From JAXMEB01 sp046348545 (lineage in GTDB: Bacteria > Pseudomonadota > Gammaproteobacteria > Berkiellales > Berkiellaceae), in contig JAXMEB010000002.1 of the NCBI GenBank assembly GCA_046348545.1, positions 62,001 through 126,000 on the forward strand: a stretch of DNA of 64,000 bases, given 5' to 3'. Every line of letters starts with the position of its first letter. Position 1 is the first letter of the stretch. The position numbers and the translations under genes were made by a program. The notes beneath the pieces are model-generated. The model searched no databases and was not told the origin of the DNA. It was given only the letters and a program-made list of their open reading frames with translations. This document shows positions 7,674-14,855 of the stretch, one piece after another.

Positions 7674-7931
7674 ATGCGATTATTAAATGATCTTCAGATT
7701 CGCGAAATTTCTGCTGGCGAGTTCCATGGATTAGGCGCTAGTGTTGCTCTCCCTTATCAAGGCGAGAGAACTTTTACAGATGGATTTTGGAATGGCGCTA
7801 CCCTTTTAGGGCCACAATTAGGCTTGGTTGTTGGTACTTTTTGTGGGTTATTTTTGTATCCGATGCATTTGGTAGGTTTTATTGATTTAAACAGTCATCT
7901 TCCAAAAGACCAAAGACATTGTTCTTGTTAA
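7674..7931 (+). CDS. Small peptide with a bacteriocin-like leader (unknown function)
   Basis: An AGAGGG box 8 nt upstream supports ATG 7674 and an 85-residue product. The first 16 residues, MRLLNDLQIREISAGE, look like the short acidic leaders of class II bacteriocins and microcins, with AG in place of the usual GG. The rest is Gly-rich and hydrophobic (NGATLLGPQLGLVVGTFCGLFLYP), with one possible membrane segment, and ends in Cys-Ser-Cys. No peptidase-transporter gene is nearby. A MITE1 remnant begins at the stop codon and may have changed the C-terminus. It could also be an unrelated small membrane protein. Confidence 0.55.
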   Translation: MRLLNDLQIREISAGEFHGLGASVALPYQGERTFTDGFWNGATLLGPQLGLVVGTFCGLFLYPMHLVGFIDLNSHLPKDQRHCSC

Positions 7932-8014
7932 GATGATTTTTCGGGTACCGGCCTATACGCTCTTTGAGCTTCGGTAAAGCAATAACGCCCAAAATTCAGT
8001 CGCGAAGCGTATTT
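7931..8014 (+). repeat. Worn MITE1 remnant
   Basis: AGATGATTTTTCGGGTACC at the left and CAAAATTCAGTCGCGAAGCG at the right match MITE1 ends. The centre is replaced by a TACGCTCTTTGAGCTTCGG module that is also seen in the long MITE1 copies. Confidence 0.65.
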
Positions 8015-8028
8015 CAATTCATTTTTTG

Positions 8029-8061
8029 AAGCAACCTGAAACGTATTTTTCAGGTTGCTTT
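8029..8061. terminator. Hairpin between the small peptide gene and tetR
   Basis: AAGCAACCTGAAA pairs with TTTCAGGTTGCTTT across a six-base loop. It lies between convergent genes and can serve the rightward gene; the T-run after it is short, so efficiency is uncertain. Confidence 0.6.
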
Positions 8062-8075
8062 CATTCACAGCAATT

Positions 8076-8642
8076 CTAAATGGTATTTAACCACTCTTCT
8101 AAGGATTCGCTTTGGCGCTGTAGATAAGCGGGCTCTTTAAACGTTAACGTCAGGAGACTAACGCCTTGAAGACCTGCGAGCAAGTGTTCCGCATGTGATT
8201 TGGCGTGCTGTTCTTTACCCAGATTTTTGAATTGTTGTTCAATCCATTCGAGTACGTCGTTCATCAGCTTAGCAGCGCCAGACGCTACAGCGCCGCCTTG
8301 CTTGCTGAGCTCTTGGCAAAGGCTACCCATGGTACAGCCGTATCGTGCTAAATTCTCTGATTGAGCAAGTGTATGTTGAATAAGAGATTTAAGTCTGTCT
8401 TTAACCTCTGTTTTTTGTTCCCATTCGCTAAAAAGAGTACGCCATTCATCAGCGCGTTTTGCAATCACGGCCTCCATGATGGCTTCTTTAGTTTTGAAAT
8501 AATAGTAGACATTGCCTAACGGAACATCGGCCATTTTGGCGATATCAGCCAGCGTTGTCGTGTGGAAAGTCTTTTCATAAATTAACTGATCGGCGGCTTC
8601 AACTAATCGATCACGTTTATCATTTTGCTTCATTCTGGGCAT
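8076..8642 (-). CDS. TetR/AcrR-family transcriptional regulator
   Basis: The 188-residue product has an N-terminal helix-turn-helix (TLADIAKMADVPLGNVYYYF, about residues 30-50) and a helical ligand-binding domain. The KEAIMEAVIAKRADEW and NLARYGCTMGSLCQELSKQ segments resemble the TetR_C subgroup that includes NemR/AcuR-like regulators. ATG 8642 is chosen because AGGAG lies 7 nt upstream; TTG 8648 is too close to it. It is divergent from the PagL-like gene, and two inverted repeats in the shared gap are candidate operators. The ligand is unknown. Confidence 0.9.
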   Translation of the reverse strand: MPRMKQNDKRDRLVEAADQLIYEKTFHTTTLADIAKMADVPLGNVYYYFKTKEAIMEAVIAKRADEWRTLFSEWEQKTEVKDRLKSLIQHTLAQSENLARYGCTMGSLCQELSKQGGAVASGAAKLMNDVLEWIEQQFKNLGKEQHAKSHAEHLLAGLQGVSLLTLTFKEPAYLQRQSESLEEWLNTI

Positions 8643-8675
8643 GGTCAAACTCCTTTAGACTGGCTATACATTTTT

Positions 8676-8810
8676 TACTTAGTTAATCAAGTAAGGCTGG
8701 GATGTTAACATAAGTTAAACAGCCTGAGATAGAACAATAGTTTATTCCCCGTGTGAGACATTAACCATCCTAGCATCTTTGGTGAGGCGTCAGGTTAGTT
8801 TGTAAACTAA
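8676..8810. promoter_or_regulatory. Candidate TetR operators in the tetR/pagL-like divergent region
   Basis: TACTTAGTTAATCAAGTA (8676-8693) is an 18-bp imperfect palindrome just upstream of tetR. TTAGTTTGTAAACTAA (8795-8810) is a near-perfect 16-bp palindrome 50 bp before the rightward gene. Both share a TTAGTT core, the pattern expected for one autoregulating TetR protein. Confidence 0.5.
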
Positions 8811-8861
8811 GTATTTGTAGCTACAATTTGATAAATGAAGGCGAAGTTGGGATGTGTTGCC

Positions 8862-9452
8862 ATGGAAAGCCGTTATTTTTACAGTGCTGTTCTACTTGGA
8901 GGCTGTTTAACTTGGGCCTCACTTTGTTATTCTGCAACAAAACTGCCGGAACAGGATCAAGGGTGGGGGGTTGCCTTAAGCACTGGCCATGGGACTAAGC
9001 ATGTAAGACCCTATCGTTTATCGTTGTCTAAAGCTTATGGACCGATTTGGCTGGAAAGCAATACATGGCCACTTCATTTTGCATGGGAGAGCAGTGTGGC
9101 CCATTGGCATGCAGCGCGCCCTTCAGATAATACAGGACCCCATACTCTTAATCTCGCTACAACAGGTCCCATGTTTCGATTTCAAAAGGCAACCCCATTT
9201 TTAGGGATGCTACCCTATATTGAAGCGGGAGTTGGAGCCTCTTGGTTATCCAAAAAAGAAATCAGTGGTCGAAGGCTATCTCTGCATTTTCAATTTGAGG
9301 ATAAAATTGGCGTTGGGGTTCGGTTTGGACCTGCTAAAGCAGTCGATATTGGTTTTAGACTCTACCATTATTCAAACGCCTCTCTGAAAACGCCCAATAG
9401 TGGGATGAACATGTATATGGTGAGCTTTGGTGTATGGATGCCAAACCACTAG
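8862..9452 (+). CDS. PagL-like lipid A 3-O-deacylase family outer-membrane protein
   Basis: A signal peptide (YFYSAVLLGGCLTWASLCYSA) is followed by an aromatic-rich 8-strand barrel. The family hallmark is near the C-terminus: FRLYHYSNASLKTPNSG, with the His-x-Ser of the PagL catalytic site. At the spacing of the Pseudomonas catalytic Glu (Ser+12) I count an Asn, so the triad may be altered or the acid may come from elsewhere. ATG 8862 starts right before the signal peptide; ATG 8835 would add nine residues. PagL proteins remove an acyl chain from lipid A in the outer membrane. The divergent TetR gene may control it. Confidence 0.75.
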   Translation: MESRYFYSAVLLGGCLTWASLCYSATKLPEQDQGWGVALSTGHGTKHVRPYRLSLSKAYGPIWLESNTWPLHFAWESSVAHWHAARPSDNTGPHTLNLATTGPMFRFQKATPFLGMLPYIEAGVGASWLSKKEISGRRLSLHFQFEDKIGVGVRFGPAKAVDIGFRLYHYSNASLKTPNSGMNMYMVSFGVWMPNH

Positions 9453-9509
9453 ATTACCATTTTGATCATCTTTAGTTTAAAATCCCACTTTTAGGTACGG
9501 ATTTTTAAG

Positions 9510-10178
9510 ATGAAGCAGCCTTGTTGGATCGCCCCCTCAATTCTATCAGCTAATTTTGCGCGTCTCGGTGAAGAAGTTGATACTGTCCTCAAAGCAGGGG
9601 CCGATGTTGTCCATTTTGATGTCATGGATAATCATTTTGTACCGAATCTCACGATTGGACCGCTGGTCTGTGAAGCGCTTCGTCAACATGGTGTGACCGC
9701 ACCAATTGATGTTCATTTGATGGTGAAACCAGTGGACAGCTTAATTGTCCCCTTTGCAAAAGCCGGTGCATCCTTTATCACGTTTCATCCTGAAGCGAGT
9801 AACCATATTGATAGGACCCTGCAATTGATTCGAGATCAAGGGGTGAAGGCAGGCCTTGTTTTCAACCCAGCGACGCCTTTAGATTGCCTAAAATATGTGA
9901 TGGATAAAATTGACATGATTCTTTTAATGTCAGTTAATCCAGGATTTGGTGGACAATCTTTCATACCCGTTGTGATTGAAAAGATAAAAGAAGCACGCAA
10001 ACTCATTGATACGAGTGGTCGAGCGATTCGGTTAGAGGTCGATGGTGGCATCAAGCTCGATAATATTAAACAGGTTGCTGAAGCGGGTGCGGACACCTTT
10101 GTTGCGGGCTCCGCGATCTTTGGTGCTCAGGATTACCAAAAAATAATATCTGATATGCGCCAAAAGATAGGGCCCTAA
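9510..10178 (+). CDS. rpe: Ribulose-phosphate 3-epimerase
   Basis: The 222-residue TIM barrel matches Rpe along its whole length: APSILSANFARLGEEV at the N-terminus, FDVMDNHFVPNLTIGP with a metal-binding Asp, VHLMV with a metal His, MSVNPGFGGQSF and LEVDGGI with the catalytic Asp, and AGSAIFG. It interconverts ribulose 5-phosphate and xylulose 5-phosphate. It is a single-gene unit facing the purK end, with a small hairpin in between. Confidence 0.97.
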   Translation: MKQPCWIAPSILSANFARLGEEVDTVLKAGADVVHFDVMDNHFVPNLTIGPLVCEALRQHGVTAPIDVHLMVKPVDSLIVPFAKAGASFITFHPEASNHIDRTLQLIRDQGVKAGLVFNPATPLDCLKYVMDKIDMILLMSVNPGFGGQSFIPVVIEKIKEARKLIDTSGRAIRLEVDGGIKLDNIKQVAEAGADTFVAGSAIFGAQDYQKIISDMRQKIGP

Positions 10179-10189
10179 TATAGATTTAA

Positions 10190-10209
10190 GGGGCGCTTGA
10201 GAGCACCCC
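10190..10209. terminator. Hairpin between convergent rpe and purK
   Basis: GGGGCGCT and AGCACCCC pair (7 of 8) around TGAG. No strong T-run follows on either strand, so this is only a possible terminator. Confidence 0.4.
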
Positions 10210-10222
10210 ATCCAAATGCGAT

Positions 10223-11287
10223 TCAGCATGCATCACTCTTGTGAGCAACTTTGATCAACTTTGGAAGAGCGGCTATTATGGTTGTGAAATGCCCCAGTTT
10301 TCTACCTGGTCTGGGTTCTTTTTGATAATCATGAAAGAAGCATAAATCGTTAGTTAATTGCTGTTTCAGATCTAACATGCTTCCGATAATGTTATTCATC
10401 ACAACTTGATTTCTGCTCGAGGTGTTACCCAATGGTAATCCTGAAATGGCTCTGATATGGTTTTCAAATTGACTCGTAAAAGCCCCTTCAATAGTCCAGT
10501 GACCGCTGTTATGGACTCTGGGAGCGATCTCGTTTGCTAATAAAGTTTGGCCAACTTGGAAAAGCTCTAAGGTCATACAGCCTACATAGTTGAGCTCATT
10601 CATGAGACGATCAATATATTCTTTCGCTATAGGGAAAATAGGATCGTCTATTTGATTCCGTGTTTCAATCAAGATTCCATCGCGATGAGTGTTTTGGCAA
10701 ATGTCGTAGTAGCTGTGTTGGCCGTCGACACTGTTAATGGCTATAATTGAAATTTCTCGATCATACTTAACATACTGCTCGCAAATCGACGCCTTCGGTT
10801 TAAATTTGAAATCGATGAGATCGGTTGGATTATTTATTTTTGTTAGTCCTTTTCCGTCATACCCGTCTTTACATTTTTTGATGATAAAAGGATATCCGTA
10901 TTGAGCTCCAAAGTGATTGGCTTCATCTAATGAATGAAGTATTTGGTAATTTGGCGTTGGAATTTCTAATTTAGAGAACAAAGACTTTTCAAATATTTTA
11001 TCTTGCGTCATTTTAAGGGATTTCGAATTTGGGTGAACCGGTTTTAACGATTCGAGAAATTCTACCGTTTGATAAGGTATATTTTCAGTCTCAAACGTGA
11101 TCACATCACATAAATTCGAAAATGCTCGTAATTGATCGTAGTCTGAATATGAACCCTGAATGAAATTTCCCAGATGTTCTATCGATCGAGTGAACTGTTC
11201 ACCATAAAAAGTGAACTCAAGCCCCATATGTCTTGTCGATAAGGCCAGCATGCGACTGAGCTGTCCTGCACCGAGAATACCTATCAT
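10223..11287 (-). CDS. purK: N5-carboxyaminoimidazole ribonucleotide synthase
   Basis: The 354-residue ATP-grasp enzyme begins with the PurK signature MIGILGAGQLSRMLALSTR. It has the ATP-grasp lysine region (YPFIIKKCKDGYDGKGL), the metal-binding TLELFQVGQTLLANEIAPR and the HNSGHWTIEGAFTSQFENH segment. It joins AIR, ATP and bicarbonate to make N5-CAIR. The start codon overlaps purE by 4 nt. It is the last gene of the dab-pur operon, whose first genes encode a bicarbonate-supplying pump, so substrate supply and use are encoded together. Confidence 0.97.
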   Translation of the reverse strand: MIGILGAGQLSRMLALSTRHMGLEFTFYGEQFTRSIEHLGNFIQGSYSDYDQLRAFSNLCDVITFETENIPYQTVEFLESLKPVHPNSKSLKMTQDKIFEKSLFSKLEIPTPNYQILHSLDEANHFGAQYGYPFIIKKCKDGYDGKGLTKINNPTDLIDFKFKPKASICEQYVKYDREISIIAINSVDGQHSYYDICQNTHRDGILIETRNQIDDPIFPIAKEYIDRLMNELNYVGCMTLELFQVGQTLLANEIAPRVHNSGHWTIEGAFTSQFENHIRAISGLPLGNTSSRNQVVMNNIIGSMLDLKQQLTNDLCFFHDYQKEPRPGRKLGHFTTIIAALPKLIKVAHKSDAC

Positions 11288-11778
11288 AATGACTCCGGGT
11301 ATAACTGACTGAGAACAGCTTCAGTTTGTGAATCACGAAATTTTTTTAGTGAGTTATCTATGTCAGGGTATTTGTTCGCAAGTATCGCAGCGGCCAACAA
11401 ACCGGCATTGATAGCGCCGCTTTTACCGATTGCTAAGGTCCCAACCGGTATGCCCGCGGGCATTTGGACTATCGAAAGAAGGGAATCCATGCCGTCTAAA
11501 GAAGCGGAAGGCATGGGTACGCCCAGCACAGGTAAGGTTGTCAAAGATGAAACCATGCCCGGTAAATGAGCTGCCCCACCGGCGCCTGCAATGATCACTT
11601 CAAACCCCTTTTCTTTGGCATTTTTTGAAAATTCAAATAATAATTCAGGGGTTCTGTGAGCTGAAACAACTTGAGTGTGATAGCTAATTCCGAGCTTTTC
11701 AAGGAGTTCGACGCAGTGCTCCATGATGTTCCAATCTGATAAAGAACCGTAAACAACGGCAACTAACTTATTCTTCAT
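11284..11778 (-). CDS. purE: N5-carboxyaminoimidazole ribonucleotide mutase
   Basis: This 164-residue class I PurE has VVYGSLSDWNIMEHCVELL, the SAHRTPELLFEF motif with the catalytic His, the GAGGAAHLPGMVSS loop and the MPAGIPVGTLAIGKSGAINAG region. It rearranges N5-CAIR to CAIR, using the PurK product. It lies 11 nt after the DUF6671 stop and overlaps purK. Confidence 0.97.
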   Translation of the reverse strand: MKNKLVAVVYGSLSDWNIMEHCVELLEKLGISYHTQVVSAHRTPELLFEFSKNAKEKGFEVIIAGAGGAAHLPGMVSSLTTLPVLGVPMPSASLDGMDSLLSIVQMPAGIPVGTLAIGKSGAINAGLLAAAILANKYPDIDNSLKKFRDSQTEAVLSQLYPESL

Positions 11779-11789
11779 CTCACTACCTT

Positions 11790-12623
11790 TTAAGGATTAC
11801 AATGATTACAATATGCGGGATCTGCGCGATATAACTTATCGCCTCTTGGCTTTGATATATGATAATCACACCGGACGCATTTTTCGATGATATTTTGATA
11901 TAAAGTTGTGTCAAAGCCACAGTCAGAGCAAGGTAAATGGCCTGTGACGTGGATTTCGCCAAATCCATAAGTACTGCAACGAGGGCAGGACGATTCAATT
12001 CTATTGATCAGATCTAAGGTTAATTCTCGGATAATCTGCATACGGGTTGGGTTGAAGAGCGCTCGCATATCAGTCTCTAATCTCACGCGTGGTGAGCTTT
12101 TAAAGGCAGCCTCTAGTGCAGTGTTGAGCTTGTCAACTGAGTTTATTCCTTTAGCAATCACTTCATTCGTGCTGAGTGTGCGTACGATGAGTGCGTGTGA
12201 GGGAAAAGAATGTGTGAATAAGAAAAAACTATAATCATCACCTTTCTCGAATTCAGCAAAACCGTAATTTGTTTGATTAGTTTGTTTTTTTACGATAATT
12301 TCTATGTTATCCGTGGTATTCAAAAACACCATGAACTCCTCGTGAAAGGGCATAAGCGGTATGATGGGATGAGCGCCAAAACTTGCTTCTGTTGCCATGC
12401 TAAGCGGATACCCATATTGTTGAGATGCCGTCTTTGCTTTATGGACAACCATTTCTCTGGCAGTCATGTAACGCTTTTTTTCACCGCAAAAAGTTCCAAA
12501 CTGATCAGTATCATAATTTTGAGGTAAGATGATTTTGCACCCGAAATGCCTTTCAAATTCAGGTTGAATCGCCAATTCTTTTTGATGCATGGTCGCTAAT
12601 AGTATTTCTTTACCCTGAAACAT
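11790..12623 (-). CDS. DUF6671-like protein with zinc-ribbon C-terminus
   Basis: ATG 12623 has AAGGAAAG upstream and overlaps the dabA stop by 14 nt, so translation is probably coupled. The 277-residue product starts with EILLATMHQKELAIQPEFE, followed by a mixed domain that I match to DUF6671. The C-terminus has two CxxC pairs around SCPRCSTYGFGEI and LPCSDCGFDT and then another two in EKCVRCDYH and YCNHC, which look like zinc ribbons. Its position between dabA and purE suggests a role connected to inorganic carbon or CAIR, but no function is established to my knowledge. Confidence 0.7.
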   Translation of the reverse strand: MFQGKEILLATMHQKELAIQPEFERHFGCKIILPQNYDTDQFGTFCGEKKRYMTAREMVVHKAKTASQQYGYPLSMATEASFGAHPIIPLMPFHEEFMVFLNTTDNIEIIVKKQTNQTNYGFAEFEKGDDYSFFLFTHSFPSHALIVRTLSTNEVIAKGINSVDKLNTALEAAFKSSPRVRLETDMRALFNPTRMQIIRELTLDLINRIESSCPRCSTYGFGEIHVTGHLPCSDCGFDTTLYQNIIEKCVRCDYHISKPRGDKLYRADPAYCNHCNP

Positions 12624-14853
12624 GTTTGACTTTCCTTGTTTTGAGAATGTGGAGTGTGAGCCACTGATGGTCAAATAAAGACTTAATATCAGGATTTCGA
12701 TTCAAGATGGCGCTGATGATATTGGATGGGGCCTCAATCACGACCAGCAACCTTAGTGGATCGTGTATACGCTTATTTTGGTAAAATAAAGATTGAAGTG
12801 GAAGCCCTATTTTTAAATCAGATTGGTTGCCTGAGATTACACCAAGATTGCTGACGATATTATGAATCGCTTTATTTCCAGCACCATAGATATCTGGATC
12901 AGTGGTGCTAAAATAGTATTGCGCGTTGATCCAGTGAGCGACAATCATCGGTCCTTTTAAGATGTTTTCGAGGATATGTCCATCAGGATCTTGTTCCCAT
13001 TCGTATGAGTGTAAAAAAACCCGACCATTTAAATTGGCATTTGCAGTTAAGCGTCTAGGCCCTATAATGATGGCGGCATTATTAAGTAGGCCCAACTCGG
13101 GAATTAACTCTGCATAATGATACGCTTTGTTGTCATCCTCTTGTGCGAAGGCGTGTTCTCGTTGTTTTTCAGATTTCAGATTAAGCAGAGCGTCTTTAAT
13201 ACTATTTCCTATACGCTTCAAATGAGCATCATCTTGCAGTCCCGTGCTATCAATGATGAGTTCGTCAGTTGTTGTTTCGTGAACTGCAGGGACAAAAATC
13301 GTCTCATCAGGAATGAAGACATTTTTTTGAGCTAAAAGAGATCTAATTTGAGGATGGTTTAAAATGTCACAAGTCATTTTTGCGTTGAGCTTTCCAGAAT
13401 GTCCACCGCAAGCGCCGCATTCAAAAGAAGCGTGGTAAGGGTTGTTCACAGTTTTTGCTTGATGTCCGCAAATCACAACGATGGGCGCGAAACGTGTTGT
13501 GATTCCAATTGTCTTTAGAAAAGCAGCCATGTTGCTGGCAGTTTCGTCGATTTGCGAGGGGGCTAGAAAGGAATGAGAATATGAATAATTTTGATTTGTC
13601 TTTTTAAAGCCTAGTTTAGGTGCGAAAGTTTTTTGAAGTAAGGGTAAAATGAGATAACTCCCAATAACCTCAAAAAATGCAAATGTGCTAAATTTATTTT
13701 TTTTCGAATTAGAAAGCATCTGATTGAGAAGTAATTTAAGCTTTGAGAAGAATGTTTGCTGGGTCGATTCTTGCACGATCATATTGGGTTCAATTAAGGC
13801 AGGTGCCTGTGGTTGAAATGAGCTGGAGCCTGTCTTCTTTAGCCAAAAAGTTGTCCCAAAAAAACCAGCATAACCAAAGGTTTCGTAATCATCAACATTC
13901 TCAAGATGGCGCCGTAGGGCTTCAGAGCGCACATCGATACAAAATATAAATTGAGCAGAGGGTTTTGTCGCATTTGAACTGTTTTGATTGATGCTTGCCA
14001 ACAGTGCGTCTTGGTAGGTCAACTCAAATGCACGTTGCCATATTGCTTGAGCGTCTTCTAGAGACAGGGGAAGGGTGCTTAAATCTGATGATTTGTATAA
14101 TCGAATGTTTTTGAATGATACTTTTTCAATATAAGCATAACAGCACCAAATCAAGGCAATTTCAGTTAAAGAACTATGCTTGGGAAAGAGTGTTTCTGTG
14201 TTTCTGGATTCTATCCATTTGATGAGACCATGCCATCCCGGTAAGCATGTCAATAGGTATTGAAATAATTGAGTTAGGGAAAGAGAGTCTATTTCTAATT
14301 TTGAGAGCACGGTCTGTAACGCAAGCAAGGGTTCGTTGGGTAGTTTTTCGATGAAGGCTTGATACTTAACGTTAGTCAATGATTGTTCCTGCATCCAGCA
14401 ACGCCAAATGTTAAGATTGTTGGGGTTGGCCTTATTTTTTTCTTCAAAAAAGCGACTAATAAATCGTTGGAGCTCATCTCGAATGCTGATTGGGAAAACG
14501 CAAACAGATGACTCACTTTTTGAGTATTCTATTTTTTGATCGATGAGTTGCATAGAGAAATCTTTAAATTGAATCTCATCTAAAGCAACCCCCGCTTCGA
14601 GTAAAGATTGTTTAAGGGCAAGCCCTGAGATTGAATTTCTGTTTTGAAGATCAAGGTATTCATTGATACTTAAAAAACCCTTGATGGGCAAATACTCTCT
14701 GATCAGGCTTAAAGCTTTCCGAAATGGTTTTTCTTTGAGCCCCCATAAGGGATTGAGTGCGATAAAGGATTGTAAGGGCCAAACATCTGGCAGAATGTTG
14801 GCTGCCTCTTCAATTGAGGATTGGATTGCTTGAGTTTGAATGACGTTTTTCAT
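12610..14853 (-). CDS. dabA: DabA, zinc-binding subunit of the DAB inorganic-carbon pump (DUF2309)
   Basis: This 747-residue cytoplasmic protein carries the DabA active site, which resembles a beta-carbonic anhydrase: Cys and Asp in FIFCIDVRSEALRRH (about residues 305 and 307), His in VVICGHQAK (464) and Cys in FECGACGGHSG (479). The spacings (2 and 15 residues) match those described for the Halothiobacillus protein, whose ligands are C351, D353, H524 and C539. DabA is thought to hydrate CO2 one way, driven by cation flow through DabB. ATG 14853 sits 2 nt after the dabB stop codon. The chain is a little shorter than the ~800-830 residues common in the family. Confidence 0.93.
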   Translation of the reverse strand: MKNVIQTQAIQSSIEEAANILPDVWPLQSFIALNPLWGLKEKPFRKALSLIREYLPIKGFLSINEYLDLQNRNSISGLALKQSLLEAGVALDEIQFKDFSMQLIDQKIEYSKSESSVCVFPISIRDELQRFISRFFEEKNKANPNNLNIWRCWMQEQSLTNVKYQAFIEKLPNEPLLALQTVLSKLEIDSLSLTQLFQYLLTCLPGWHGLIKWIESRNTETLFPKHSSLTEIALIWCCYAYIEKVSFKNIRLYKSSDLSTLPLSLEDAQAIWQRAFELTYQDALLASINQNSSNATKPSAQFIFCIDVRSEALRRHLENVDDYETFGYAGFFGTTFWLKKTGSSSFQPQAPALIEPNMIVQESTQQTFFSKLKLLLNQMLSNSKKNKFSTFAFFEVIGSYLILPLLQKTFAPKLGFKKTNQNYSYSHSFLAPSQIDETASNMAAFLKTIGITTRFAPIVVICGHQAKTVNNPYHASFECGACGGHSGKLNAKMTCDILNHPQIRSLLAQKNVFIPDETIFVPAVHETTTDELIIDSTGLQDDAHLKRIGNSIKDALLNLKSEKQREHAFAQEDDNKAYHYAELIPELGLLNNAAIIIGPRRLTANANLNGRVFLHSYEWEQDPDGHILENILKGPMIVAHWINAQYYFSTTDPDIYGAGNKAIHNIVSNLGVISGNQSDLKIGLPLQSLFYQNKRIHDPLRLLVVIEAPSNIISAILNRNPDIKSLFDHQWLTLHILKTRKVKHVSG

Positions 14854-14855
14854 AT

